Shown one piece after another: positions 8,274 to 16,959 of a stretch of 64,000 nucleotides of DNA. The stretch is from Dehalococcoidia bacterium (GTDB lineage: Bacteria; Chloroflexota; Dehalococcoidia; DSTF01; JACRBR01). The notes beneath the pieces were generated by a model. It saw only the letters and a program-made list of their open reading frames with translations, was not told the DNA's origin and did no database searches. Every line of letters begins with the position of its first letter. Position 1 is the stretch's first letter. The stretch is from the NCBI GenBank assembly GCA_021731085.1, contig JAKFYB010000019.1, positions 1 through 64,000 on the forward strand, given 5' to 3'. The translations under genes were made by a program, and so were the position numbers.

Positions 8274-9166
8274 TGCGACGATTCCTGCCACGGCCGAGCC
8301 TGTACAAGTACTACGCGACTTGGTTCTTCATCCACACGATCGGCGCGCTGCCGCTGAAGTATCGCTACGCGGTCTCTCGGTTCTTGAGCGATCGCATCTA
8401 CCAGTTCCGCCCGACGATTCGCGCAAACATTCGTAGCAACGTGCGCCACGTACTGGGGCCGGACGCAACGGACGAAGAGGTCGAGCGCGTCGCGAAGCAA
8501 TGTGCGCACAATACCGGCCGCTACTACGCGGACATCGTCGGGTTGGGCGGCATGGACACGAAGGAGTTCTACGACAAGGATCTGGATCTGCGGGGCATGG
8601 AGTACATCCACGAAGCGCAGGCACGCGGGCAAGGCGTGATCGTCGCGTCGGCGCACTACGGCAATCCGGAGTTCGCGACGCAGGCGCTCGCGGGGGTCGG
8701 CATTCACGTATACGCGCTGGTCGAACCTCTACAGCCGCCGGAGCTCGACCGGCTTATGCGCGGACTGCGCCTGAAGCACGGACATCGCTATGAGCCAGTG
8801 AGCTTCAAGGCTGTCCGCGAGGCGCTCACATGGCTGCGCGGCGGCGGCATTCTCTGCATTCTCATCGATCGTGATATCCAGAAGCAGGGGATTGAACTTG
8901 AGCTGTGCGGAGCGAAGGCGAAGTTCCCTACAGGCGCGGCCGATCTCGCACTGCGCACAAATTCGTTGCTGCTACCGGGGTGGGTTCGCCGGGAGGGCGG
9001 CTATAGGATCCGCGCCGATATCGGGCCGCCGATCGACCTCGTGCGCACCGGCAACCACGACGACGACGTGAAGACGAACTCCCAGCTGCTGCTGAACTCC
9101 TTCGAAGTCGCGCTGAAGAAGGATCCCGGCCAGTGGAGCGTCCTCGAGAAGATCTGGCCGGACTGA
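8273..9166 (+). CDS. second lysophospholipid acyltransferase-family protein
   Basis: 297-aa relative of the preceding protein. The motif corresponding to HX4D reads HYGNPE (His128-Glu133), an HX4E variant that is also known in this superfamily. Later segments (GGILCILIDRDIQKQGIELELCG) match the acceptor-site region. The starting ATG overlaps the upstream TGA. A tandem pair of acyltransferases with different catalytic acid residues suggests two successive acylations of the same lipid, or one active and one specialised subunit. Neither a phosphatidylinositol synthase nor a PimA gene is visible next to the operon. Confidence 0.83.
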   Translation: MRRFLPRPSLYKYYATWFFIHTIGALPLKYRYAVSRFLSDRIYQFRPTIRANIRSNVRHVLGPDATDEEVERVAKQCAHNTGRYYADIVGLGGMDTKEFYDKDLDLRGMEYIHEAQARGQGVIVASAHYGNPEFATQALAGVGIHVYALVEPLQPPELDRLMRGLRLKHGHRYEPVSFKAVREALTWLRGGGILCILIDRDIQKQGIELELCGAKAKFPTGAADLALRTNSLLLPGWVRREGGYRIRADIGPPIDLVRTGNHDDDVKTNSQLLLNSFEVALKKDPGQWSVLEKIWPD

Positions 9167-9176
9167 GTAGCGAATG

Positions 9177-9203
9177 CGGGCGGCCCTATGGGGCCGCCCC
9201 TAC
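9177..9203. repeat. dispersed repeat family A
   Basis: GCGGGCGGCCCTATGGGGCCGCCCCTACTGC. The stop codon of the leftward lipoprotein gene lies inside it, so the repeat sets the last codons of that protein. Confidence 0.7.
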
Positions 9204-9973
9204 TGCTGGGTGAGGGTGAACTCTCCGCCGCGCATGTTTGGGTCGGGAGCGTTGACGGCCGTCTCGCGCGCTGGCTGACGGGCTATGCGGAAGGTGACCG
9301 TCGCACCGGCACTGCAGCCCGGGACGCTGCCGTCGGCAATGACGCTCAGGATGTAGCCGTTGAAGTCGTCGCCGTAGCGCGTCGAACCCACGCCACACAA
9401 CGCTTCACCCACAAACGCCTCTACTAGCGTGCCAGGCGGTACGGCGACCCCAGACGCAGAAAGCGCTTCGCCAGAGAACCCTGTGACGACGGGCGCAGCG
9501 CCAAGCGGGTCATCGGTGCGGAAGGTCGCATTGAATTCGGCAGCGGCTCCATCACCGGGCCACGGTAGCGACTCGACGCTGTACACATTCGCATCGCCGA
9601 TGTACGTCCAGAGGATGATCTCCGTCCCTGGCGCGCCGCAGCCTGCCGCTTCGGACGCAGCCAATACGGCGATCTCGTAGCGGCCGTCGACGACCTCCGG
9701 GATCTCAGCCTGGCAGGGCGAGACGAGACCATCGCTGCGGCGCACGAAGGCGCCGAGGAACTCCGCCTGCAGCGGAAATGGGTCGTCGAGCAGAAGGCCG
9801 CTGAGCGTCGCGCGATCAGCAGCGCCGGGTATCGACGGATCCGCCGTCGCGCGAGCGGTCGCCACCGGACTCGGCGGAAGTGTCGGTTCGGCAGGCGACG
9901 AATCGTCATCGCAGGCTGCGAAGATTGCGCACGCAGCCAGACTCGCGAAGGCAGCAACGTATCGGTGTGTCAA
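9200..9973 (-). CDS. secreted lipoprotein with two beta-sandwich-like repeats
   Basis: 257-aa exported protein. The N-terminus has a hydrophobic stretch ending in a lipobox-like IFAAC (Cys about 20), followed by Asp/Ser/Pro-rich linker. Two homologous units, about 58-125 and 165-235, share the pattern AFV-x-C-GRYEIAV/GYILSV-x-GCG/GCS-x-GTE/GAT followed by a hydrophobic strand. Such units occur in surface proteins of Chloroflexota, but I do not know a function. Start TTG 9973 is supported by GGAGG seven bases upstream. The last codons are formed by a family A repeat. Confidence 0.8.
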   Translation of the reverse strand: MTHRYVAAFASLAACAIFAACDDDSSPAEPTLPPSPVATARATADPSIPGAADRATLSGLLLDDPFPLQAEFLGAFVRRSDGLVSPCQAEIPEVVDGRYEIAVLAASEAAGCGAPGTEIILWTYIGDANVYSVESLPWPGDGAAAEFNATFRTDDPLGAAPVVTGFSGEALSASGVAVPPGTLVEAFVGEALCGVGSTRYGDDFNGYILSVIADGSVPGCSAGATVTFRIARQPARETAVNAPDPNMRGGEFTLTQQ

Positions 9974-10000
9974 GCGTAAACCTCCGTTCGGATGTAGAGA

Positions 10001-10390
10001 CTACACCCACGACGAGGGTTTGGTTCCCTTCACAACAGCGGCAGCCTCGAACTGCGCCAGCAGCTTCTTGGTAGCAAGCTGCCGCCAGCACTGCTCGACA
10101 AGCTCAGCGAGCTGCCCGCGCCGCACCTTCGACAGCCGGATGAGGATTGTCGGATAGCCGCGGTAGTGGTCGGTGAGAAAGAACGCGTCCGGCGACGTCT
10201 CCATAAGGAACTGCTGCTCGTCGTCGTGGATGGGCTTCAGCACCATCACGTCAGGTTCGCGAAGGCGCGCCATGAACTTCGTCGCGACGTACAGCCCCGG
10301 CGTGCCGTACGACGGCTTCGCAACGACGCCCGGATACGCCGCCGCCATCTCGACGACTTCGTCCCACGTCACGCCGCGCTTGTTACTCAT
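10001..10390 (-). CDS. MmcQ/YjbR family DNA-binding-like protein
   Basis: 129-aa protein of the MmcQ/YjbR (CyaY-like fold) family. Characteristic elements are an N-terminal TWDEVVEMAAAYPGV helix, KFMARLREPDVMVLK, a DAFFLTDHYRGYPTILIRL segment and a C-terminal helix with RQLATKKLLAQF. Members are widespread and small; biochemical roles are poorly defined. It overlaps the upstream small gene by eight bases, so the two are probably translated together. Confidence 0.88.
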   Translation of the reverse strand: MSNKRGVTWDEVVEMAAAYPGVVAKPSYGTPGLYVATKFMARLREPDVMVLKPIHDDEQQFLMETSPDAFFLTDHYRGYPTILIRLSKVRRGQLAELVEQCWRQLATKKLLAQFEAAAVVKGTKPSSWV

Positions 10391-10619
10391 ACGTCCAGCC
10401 CATCAAGAGCATTGTTGCGATGAGTTGCCAATCTACTTTGGCAGTGTCCAACATCGACGCACGAGAGGCGTCCTCCGTCCAGCGCCCAAATGCCTGCAAG
10501 AATTCGTCGAGAGTGTGGTTTCGATCCGCGTGTTCCGAATCATTCGCTACATCTGCTCGAAGCTGTGCGATGAACCACAGGAATGTTTCGAGTGACTCGA
10601 CGCCTTCAATACCTATCAT
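10383..10619 (-). CDS. small acidic protein, DUF7660-like
   Basis: 78-aa protein with an FIAQLRADVANDSEHADRNH segment, then TLDEFLQAFGRWTEDA and a Trp-rich C-terminus (DWQLIATMLLMGWTYE). This pattern resembles the small DUF7660 family often linked to contact-dependent toxin or immunity-like loci, but no function is established here. AGAGG precedes the ATG at normal distance. It overlaps MmcQ/YjbR downstream and follows the thiolase by 10 bp. Confidence 0.7.
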   Translation of the reverse strand: MIGIEGVESLETFLWFIAQLRADVANDSEHADRNHTLDEFLQAFGRWTEDASRASMLDTAKVDWQLIATMLLMGWTYE

Positions 10620-10629
10620 CCGCGAACCT

Positions 10630-11820
10630 CTAGTGGCTGTGCGGCGACAGTACCAGCGTGCTGTGGTGGTCCAGAATGCCGCCGTTGCCGGTGACCAGCA
10701 CGACGTCGTGCTTCTCGACCTGCCGATCGCCGCCCTGGCCGCGCGCCTGGATCACGCCCTCCGACAGCGGCGTCATGCCCCACATGTAGAACGCGCTGAG
10801 CTGGCCGCCGCCCGTGTTCGTCGGCAGCGCGCCGCCGGGGCCGAGCTTGCCGTCGGCGACGAACGGACCGCCTTCGCCCTTCGCGCAGAAGCCGTAGTCT
10901 TCGAGCGTGACGAGCACGGTGTAGGTGTAGCAGTCGTATGCCTGCACGACGTCGATGTCGCCGACGCCGATGCCGGCCATCGCGAACGCCTTCTCCTTCG
11001 ACATCGGCGCGCCCGTCTCGGTCTCGACGTCCCAGCCGCGGCGGCGCATGTCGCCCGGGTGGCCCTGCCCCATGCCCCAGATATAGGCCGGCGGCTGGCG
11101 CATGTCCTTCGCCTCCTCCGCGCGCGAGACGATGACGGCGACGCCGCCGTTCGAGACGAGACAGCAGTCGAGCAGGTGCAGCGGCTCCGCCACCCAGCGC
11201 GACGCCTGGTGATCCTCGAGCGTCATCGGCTCGCGATGTTCGGCGATCGGGTTCATCGCCGCCCACTGCCGCTCCGCAACGGCGATCGCGCCGAGCTGCT
11301 CGCTGGTCGTACCGTACATCGCCATGTGGCGGCGCGTAGCGAGCGCGTAGTGCGCGTTGATGCCCATGACGCCGAACGCGCTGTACAGGCCGCCCATGCC
11401 CGACGGCCGCGTCGTCCGCCCCATGCTCGCGTAGGCAGCGCCGCCGCCGCGATTCGGCTGCAGCGGCGCGTCGGCGAAGACGCAGACGACATGGTTCGCG
11501 AGCCCGTGCGCGACGTGCATCGCCGCGTACTGCACCATGACGTTCGCCGTCGCGCCGCCGCAGTTCATGCTCGACAGCAGGCGCAGATTTGTGAGGCCGG
11601 CGTAGTTCTGCAGGCCGACGCCGCCCATCCCGCCGAGCGGCGAGACGCCCGGGTTCACGAGGAGGCCGTCGATGTCGTCCTTGCGCAGCCCGGCGTCCTC
11701 GATCGCACGCTGGATTGCCTCCGCCGCGAAGTGCTGGGCGTCATGCCCGTACACGCGCCCCATCTCGGAGATCCCGAGCCCGGAGATAGCCGCCACGCCC
11801 TTAAGTTCGCGTCCGTCCAT
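10630..11820 (-). CDS. thiolase-superfamily lipid-transfer protein (Ltp2/SCP2-thiolase-like)
   Basis: 396-aa cytoplasmic protein of the thiolase fold. Features: N-terminal AISGLGISEMG, a SSMNCGGA segment where thiolases carry the nucleophilic Cys, DVVQAYDCYTYTVLVTLEDY, NTGGGQLSAFYMWG where classical thiolases have a GHP motif, and the family ending TGNGGILDHHSTLVL. Lack of the GHP histidine places it with Ltp2-like aldolases/thiolase-like proteins acting on acyl-CoA side chains. Those usually pair with a DUF35 OB-fold protein, which is not seen next to it. TAACCT lies seven bases before the ATG without a Shine-Dalgarno sequence, suggesting a leaderless start. Confidence 0.85.
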   Translation of the reverse strand: MDGRELKGVAAISGLGISEMGRVYGHDAQHFAAEAIQRAIEDAGLRKDDIDGLLVNPGVSPLGGMGGVGLQNYAGLTNLRLLSSMNCGGATANVMVQYAAMHVAHGLANHVVCVFADAPLQPNRGGGAAYASMGRTTRPSGMGGLYSAFGVMGINAHYALATRRHMAMYGTTSEQLGAIAVAERQWAAMNPIAEHREPMTLEDHQASRWVAEPLHLLDCCLVSNGGVAVIVSRAEEAKDMRQPPAYIWGMGQGHPGDMRRRGWDVETETGAPMSKEKAFAMAGIGVGDIDVVQAYDCYTYTVLVTLEDYGFCAKGEGGPFVADGKLGPGGALPTNTGGGQLSAFYMWGMTPLSEGVIQARGQGGDRQVEKHDVVLVTGNGGILDHHSTLVLSPHSH

Positions 11821-11830
11821 GGGTGTGAGG

Positions 11831-12364
11831 TTATAGGGGCTGAGGGCTAGGGACTAGGGTCTGATCCCAACCCTGTGCGCCGCGGATGAGCGCGCGCTGG
11901 CGGTTGATCTCGCCGGAGTGATAGAGGTCATGGCTGATCATGATCGTGATGAGATTCTTGCGCGGCATCGGCGTCCGCCACGGCGCCTGGCATATCTCGT
12001 CGAGCTGCGCGTCGTCGGTGAGCGCGTTCATGCCGTCAATAAACTGCTGATGCGCGGCGTTCAGCCAGGCGACCACGTCGTCCATGCTGCGCGACGGTGG
12101 GCCCTGTATCGTGTGCCACTCCATCGACGCATCGCCGAACGCGCGGTCCGCATACATGTACTTCGCGCCGAGATGCAGCGCGAGGTCGCAGATGGAAAGC
12201 TCCGGCTGCTGCGTCCCAAACTCCTGCTCACTCCACGTCGCGGGCTTGATGTCCCACTCCTCAGGCGTCACGGACTTCAGGTTCCGCTGCAGCGAACAGA
12301 ACGGATCCGCGCGATACGCCGTCTCCAGCATCCAGGTCAGCGTCTCGATCGCGGTCCTTCCCAT
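11831..12364 (-). CDS. DinB-like metal-binding four-helix protein
   Basis: 177-aa DinB/DUF664-like protein. His residues in LALHLGAKYMYAD and HDLYHSGEINRQRALIRG match the metal-binding positions of the DinB superfamily, which includes thiol-dependent S-transferases such as bacillithiol and mycothiol enzymes. The actual reaction is unknown. The C-terminal few residues are encoded by a GGACTAGGG word repeat. TAGCCT lies seven bases upstream of the ATG, again a leaderless pattern. A second DinB-like protein is encoded at 27651-28193. Confidence 0.82.
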   Translation of the reverse strand: MGRTAIETLTWMLETAYRADPFCSLQRNLKSVTPEEWDIKPATWSEQEFGTQQPELSICDLALHLGAKYMYADRAFGDASMEWHTIQGPPSRSMDDVVAWLNAAHQQFIDGMNALTDDAQLDEICQAPWRTPMPRKNLITIMISHDLYHSGEINRQRALIRGAQGWDQTLVPSPQPL

Positions 12365-12397
12365 GGCGATGAGGCTACATTGTGGGGCGTATAACCG

Positions 12398-14431
12398 CTA
12401 CCGGACGACGATCGAGCCGATGCTGATCAGGTTGGCGGCGTCAGTGGCCGCATCTGGCGACGCCGCATCGAACACGGCAATCCGAACGTCGTACACACCC
12501 GGCGCGAGCGTCCGCGGCGCCAGTGAGAAGTAGCTCTCACGATAGACCTCGCCCAACTCCCACTCCGAAGTCTCAAGCACGCCCTGCCCGATGTCACGCG
12601 GCTGCGACCACAACGGCACACCCTGCCGCTGCCGCACGACGCCATCCTCATCGAGGAACAGCACCATCGCGCTCAGGTCTGCGACGATCTCGCGATCGGC
12701 CCGCCACCAGTACGTAAACTGCGCGACGTCTCCGCGATTCACGGTCTCGTCGCCCTCAAATCCGACCAGCGCGACGCCAGCACCAAACACATGGTCGCGC
12801 TCGGCGCCCGAAGGGACGGTCGCGTCTGTTTCGACGATCTCTGGCACAAGCTTGTACAACGATCCCGTCATGACCAGGTCGTCTCGATACTGCGGCTTGG
12901 GCAGTGAATCTGTGACCATCCGCTCGATGCTATCCAGGAGAATTGGCTGTACGGCGTACGACTGCTCGTCGACTCCCTCTTCGAACACGCCCGGAAACAC
13001 CCGCAGCCCTTCGGCGACGTACACACTGATTCCCACGTCCGTGAACTGCCGCGCGAAGTCAGACGGATCCTCGCCCGCCACCGAGAAGACCGGCGACACG
13101 AGCACGTCCTTCCGCTGTCCTTCGACATGCTGCGCGTACCACAGCGGTGACGCCGTCCAGCTATCGGTGAGGATCACGGCGTCAGGCGGCAGCCGCTCAA
13201 GCGTCGTGCGCGCGAAGTCGATCGCCATGTAGTCGTCGCTGCGGTCGATACGCTCGTAGTTACGGAACAGCAGGAACGCAGGCAACAGGGCCAGCACAGC
13301 CGCCACTCCCGCGATGCGCACATGCGGCCGGACATCGACCGAGCCGCCCTCCGCCTTCCGCACAACCTCCACAACCCACGAGCACGCGACGCCGATGAGC
13401 ACGCACAGCGCGAAGTAGCCGGGCGTCAGGTAGTTGTAGACGTTGTGGATCGCGTACGTCTCGACGATGAGTGCCGTCAGCACAATCAGCAGCCCGAGGT
13501 ACGCCGCGATGGCCCGCGCCCGCATGGCGCACACGACCAGCCCCGCCGCCGCCAGCGCCAGCCCCGCCCACGTCAGGTCGTACGACGGGTATGCCCAAAG
13601 GATGTCGATGCGATCCGCGAAGTCGACGCTCCAGTAGTCCGACGGCGTCTGCCCGTTCACGAACATCGACCAGTACGTCGACGCTTCCGCCGGCCGCGCC
13701 CACGAGATCGCGGGCTCCATCTCGCCGCGTATGGGCAAATACAGGTACAGGCTCAGCCCGACGAGAAAGGCTAGCGCCGAAAGCGCCACCGTCTTCAGCG
13801 ATAAGCTTCGCCAGCCGAGCGCGATCAGCAGCAACGAAGGCGGCGCAACAAGCACGATCAGCCGGTGATTGCATAGGGCGAGCCCGAACGCCAGCGCCGC
13901 GAACACCAGCAGCCGCGGCGTGCGCTCGCGATGCCAGCGGAACATCAGGTACGAGATCAGCGCCACGAAGAACAGGTTCATCCCGTACGACGTCGCCCAC
14001 GTCGCGTTCGCCCACACGGTCGATGCAAACGCCAGCGTCAACGCGCCAATCGCGGCTCCGATGTACTCGCGCGTAAGCTCGCGGATCGTCGCGAACGTCA
14101 GCATCACGGCAAGCGACGTGAACACCGCCGAAACAAGGTTCACGCGCCATGCGGTCTCGCCGAACGGCAAGAACGTGAACGCCTTGCCCGTCAGGATCAG
14201 CAGCGGATACCCAGTGTTGTGCGCAATGCCGAGCATTGATGACACGACGGCGAATTCGCCCATGTCGTACCACATCACCGAAGGCGCGAGCGTCGCGAGA
14301 TACACGACGAACGTCACGCTACCGACGGCAATCGCTGCCGCCCACGCCGCGACGTTCGCAGACGCGTGCACACGAAGCGCCGTAATGGCGCCGATGCTCA
14401 GTCCTCGGTGGCGTGGCTGCTCAAGCTGCAT
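12398..14431 (-). CDS. DUF2723-family polytopic membrane protein (glycosyltransferase-like)
   Basis: About 677 aa from ATG 14431. The first ~430 residues hold about ten predicted membrane helices with the family hallmarks PSVMWYDMGEFAVVSSMLGI and AHNTGYPLLILTGK near residues 55-85. These resemble the first loop of GT-C glycosyltransferases such as protein O-mannosyltransferases. The C-terminal ~250 residues are a soluble domain. It is the last gene of the pilus operon, overlapping pilT by 11 bp, so glycosylation of pilins or of TP-rich surface proteins is a reasonable guess, not a demonstrated role. A longer frame from 14461 exists but would overlap pilT further. Confidence 0.82.
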   Translation of the reverse strand: MQLEQPRHRGLSIGAITALRVHASANVAAWAAAIAVGSVTFVVYLATLAPSVMWYDMGEFAVVSSMLGIAHNTGYPLLILTGKAFTFLPFGETAWRVNLVSAVFTSLAVMLTFATIRELTREYIGAAIGALTLAFASTVWANATWATSYGMNLFFVALISYLMFRWHRERTPRLLVFAALAFGLALCNHRLIVLVAPPSLLLIALGWRSLSLKTVALSALAFLVGLSLYLYLPIRGEMEPAISWARPAEASTYWSMFVNGQTPSDYWSVDFADRIDILWAYPSYDLTWAGLALAAAGLVVCAMRARAIAAYLGLLIVLTALIVETYAIHNVYNYLTPGYFALCVLIGVACSWVVEVVRKAEGGSVDVRPHVRIAGVAAVLALLPAFLLFRNYERIDRSDDYMAIDFARTTLERLPPDAVILTDSWTASPLWYAQHVEGQRKDVLVSPVFSVAGEDPSDFARQFTDVGISVYVAEGLRVFPGVFEEGVDEQSYAVQPILLDSIERMVTDSLPKPQYRDDLVMTGSLYKLVPEIVETDATVPSGAERDHVFGAGVALVGFEGDETVNRGDVAQFTYWWRADREIVADLSAMVLFLDEDGVVRQRQGVPLWSQPRDIGQGVLETSEWELGEVYRESYFSLAPRTLAPGVYDVRIAVFDAASPDAATDAANLISIGSIVVR

Positions 14432-15509
14432 ACGCGGCGCTGCTTCCCAGCAGGCGTCCAAGCTCTTCCGGCGAGCGCGCGAACGACTCCGCCGTTTCGT
14501 TTGTGATTAGGCGCTTGCGCACGAGCTCTGCCAGCGCCTGGTCGAGCGTGCGCATGCCCATCGACGCGCCGGTCGCGATGATATTCGGAACCTGGTGTGT
14601 CTTGGCCTCACGGATCAGGTTGCGAATCGCCGGCGTCCCCAGCATCACTTCGCACGCGGCGATACGGCCGTCTTCGTTTGCCGTCGGCAACAGCACCTGC
14701 GCGATGATCGCCTCGATCACCATCGAGAGCTGGAGCCGCATCTGCTGCTGCTGGTGCGCCGGGAACGCGTCGACGATGCGGTCGATCGTCTGGGGCGCGT
14801 CAGGCGTGTGCAGCGTCGCGAACACCAGGTGCCCCGTCTCCGCCGCTGTGATCGCCGCCGCCATCGTGTCCAGATCACGCATCTCTCCAACGAGAATCAC
14901 GTCCGGATCCTGCCGCAGCGCGCGTCGCAGCGCCTCGGCAAATGACATCGTGTCACTTCCGACCTCGCGCTGTTCGATAATGCTGTTCTTATTCGTGTGG
15001 ATGAACTCGATCGGATCTTCGATCGTGATGACGTGGCGCGCGTCGCGTTCGTTGATGCGCTGGATCATCGCCGCGAGTGTCGTCGACTTACCGCTGCCCG
15101 TCGGTCCGGTGACCAGCACGAGCCCTCGCGGCAGTTGCGTCAGCCGGTCGCAAACTGGCGGCATGTTCAGATCTTCGAGCGAGACGACGCTGTCGTTCAC
15201 GAGTCGGAACGAGAAGTACGGCTGGCCGCGCTCGAACGCCGCATTCATGCGAAAGCGTCCAATGCCATCCATCGCGATCGCGTTGTCCAGCTCGCGCTCG
15301 CGTTCAAACCGCGCGCGCTCGCCCTCCGTCGCCACAAGCTCCAGCAACGAAAACAGGTCATCGGTCGAGAGGGCGCCCATGCCTGCGGCGGGCGCCAGCG
15401 CACCGTTCCGGCGATATACCGGCGGCGAATTGAACGACAGGTGCAGGTCAGACGCGCCAGAGTCCACCATCCAGCGCAACAGTTCAGGCAACGTCGGCTT
15501 CTCGCTCAC
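14421..15509 (-). CDS. pilT: type IV pilus retraction/twitching ATPase PilT
   Basis: 362-aa hexameric ATPase acting on the cytoplasmic side of the pilus base. N-terminal PAS-like region, then Walker A GPTGSGKS at about 135-142, ITIEDPIEF (Asp box), Walker B DPDVILVGEMRD and the His box GHLVFATLHTPD. Start GTG 15509 overlaps the pilN stop as GTGA; upstream codons in this frame are out-of-frame pilN sequence. Presence of pilT together with pilB implies retractable pili and twitching or DNA uptake. Confidence 0.93.
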   Translation of the reverse strand: MSEKPTLPELLRWMVDSGASDLHLSFNSPPVYRRNGALAPAAGMGALSTDDLFSLLELVATEGERARFERERELDNAIAMDGIGRFRMNAAFERGQPYFSFRLVNDSVVSLEDLNMPPVCDRLTQLPRGLVLVTGPTGSGKSTTLAAMIQRINERDARHVITIEDPIEFIHTNKNSIIEQREVGSDTMSFAEALRRALRQDPDVILVGEMRDLDTMAAAITAAETGHLVFATLHTPDAPQTIDRIVDAFPAHQQQQMRLQLSMVIEAIIAQVLLPTANEDGRIAACEVMLGTPAIRNLIREAKTHQVPNIIATGASMGMRTLDQALAELVRKRLITNETAESFARSPEELGRLLGSSAAYAA

Positions 15510-16075
15510 CGAACCACCTCGACCGTAAAGACGCCACCGCGTTCGCCTGGCGTGTAAGCCGTCATGCGCGCCGCCGGAAAGGCTCCCGTCGTCGAGAGCT
15601 TCTCCGCGTACGCGATCCCGTCGAGCGCCCCGCCAGCCGTGCCATCGACGCGAAAGCCGGTTTCCGTGCTCGTCACAGCGGTGATCCGCGACCCTGCCGG
15701 CAAGAATCCGTAGCCGTAGAGCCAAAAGAGATCTTCATGGAGCGGGCGGCTGCCGCCCTGGAGGAACGCGCGCTCCGCTTCCAACGCAGCCGTCTGCGCC
15801 TCCGCCGCCTCGGTCTCCACACGCAGTCCGCGTGCCGCGGCTAGCTCCGCTTCCAGGCCGCCCATTTCGACTTCAGCGCCCTGTGCCAGCGCTTCCATCT
15901 CATCCGCCTGGACGCGAGCAGACTCCATCCGGAACGCCAGCGGCACCGATGCCAGCAACAGCAGCGCCAGCAATCCAGCGATGCCGAGCGCCAGACCGGA
16001 CACCTGCGGCGGCCGCACCGACACAGGCAGCAGGTTTACATCAACAATCACGCCTTCTGCGCTCTGTGACTTCAT
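15506..16075 (-). CDS. pilN: type IV pilus alignment protein PilN-like
   Basis: 189-aa bitopic membrane protein. A short cytoplasmic N-terminus contains VDVNLLPVSVRP, the PilN segment that docks into PilM. One membrane helix lies at about 28-48, followed by a long alanine/glutamate-rich coiled coil (about 55-110) and a small periplasmic ferredoxin-like domain. It overlaps pilM by four bases (ATGA). Identification rests on the NLLP motif, size and position. Confidence 0.88.
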   Translation of the reverse strand: MKSQSAEGVIVDVNLLPVSVRPPQVSGLALGIAGLLALLLLASVPLAFRMESARVQADEMEALAQGAEVEMGGLEAELAAARGLRVETEAAEAQTAALEAERAFLQGGSRPLHEDLFWLYGYGFLPAGSRITAVTSTETGFRVDGTAGGALDGIAYAEKLSTTGAFPAARMTAYTPGERGGVFTVEVVR

Positions 16076-16959
16076 GCCGCGATGTCCTTCAGCGCGAGGC
16101 CGACATTCGCTGCGAAGGCGGCCGTCTCCTGCTCGGGCGACACGATCAGCTGCAGCTTCGGCATCTCAGACGGGTGCCCCGTCTGCTCACGAATCTCCGG
16201 CGCGAGCATCGCCCGCTGTGCCGCGTCGCCCACGAAGCTGATCGGGATATTGGCGGCGAGATCGTCGTCTCGGTGCGTGTCACGGTAGAACTTCAGCGTT
16301 CGCGCGAGTTCGTCGGCAAGCTGCCGCGACCACTCGCCTGGATCCTCGACCATGTCGACGTGTCGCACGATGTTCGGCATGCCGTCGCGGAAGATGGCTA
16401 TCTCGACTTCGTCGTCCTCTACGCTCGCAATGACGCAGTTCGGCACGCCGATCGCGCGGGCCGCAGCGATCACGCGCAGGTCCGCCGACTGTGGATGCAG
16501 TCCGGCCGCCTTCGCCGCCGCGACGTGCGAGTCAAGCACATCTCGCGCCACGCCAACCACGAATACCGCGGCCTTTCCGTCGCGATCCGCCACGCGCTTC
16601 CACGAGATGTGTGCGTTCTCCGAGAGCATGGGCAGTTCACGCCGAATCTCGCGGTCCACCATCTCGTCGAACTTCTTGGCATCAACCCGCGGCAACTCCA
16701 ACACGCGGAACACCGTGCGCTGGGCGGGCAACGCGAGCATCACCTGCATGCGACCGCGACCCGGAAAGTCCGGCGCACTGCGCACCAACTCTCCAACGAT
16801 AGTCGGTTCCGCAATCACGCCATCCGCGGTCGATCCCGCGGGAAGTGACACACGCCCCGACGAAGCAACGCGTCCTGGCCGGCCCAGTGTCCACCGCGCG
16901 TCATGTGTGTGAAACGAGATCGTCAGCACTGGCTGCTTCAGCAGCGATCGGATAATCAT
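16072..16959 (-). CDS. pilM: type IV pilus assembly protein PilM-like (actin-like ATPase fold)
   Basis: 295-aa cytoplasmic protein of the PilM/FtsA-like fold that binds the N-terminus of PilN. Recognisable segments are LALPAQRTVFRVLELPRVD, DREIRRELPM, a central GVARDVLDSHVAAAKAAGL helix and ARTLKFYRDTH near the C-terminal half. The sequence is divergent, and nucleotide-binding residues are not clearly conserved. It overlaps pilO upstream and pilN downstream by four bases each. Confidence 0.86.
   Translation of the reverse strand: MIIRSLLKQPVLTISFHTHDARWTLGRPGRVASSGRVSLPAGSTADGVIAEPTIVGELVRSAPDFPGRGRMQVMLALPAQRTVFRVLELPRVDAKKFDEMVDREIRRELPMLSENAHISWKRVADRDGKAAVFVVGVARDVLDSHVAAAKAAGLHPQSADLRVIAAARAIGVPNCVIASVEDDEVEIAIFRDGMPNIVRHVDMVEDPGEWSRQLADELARTLKFYRDTHRDDDLAANIPISFVGDAAQRAMLAPEIREQTGHPSEMPKLQLIVSPEQETAAFAANVGLALKDIAA

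Noticed and set aside
10630-11820. Classical biosynthetic or degradative thiolase
   Set aside because: The GHP histidine motif is missing; the ending matches Ltp2-like proteins instead.
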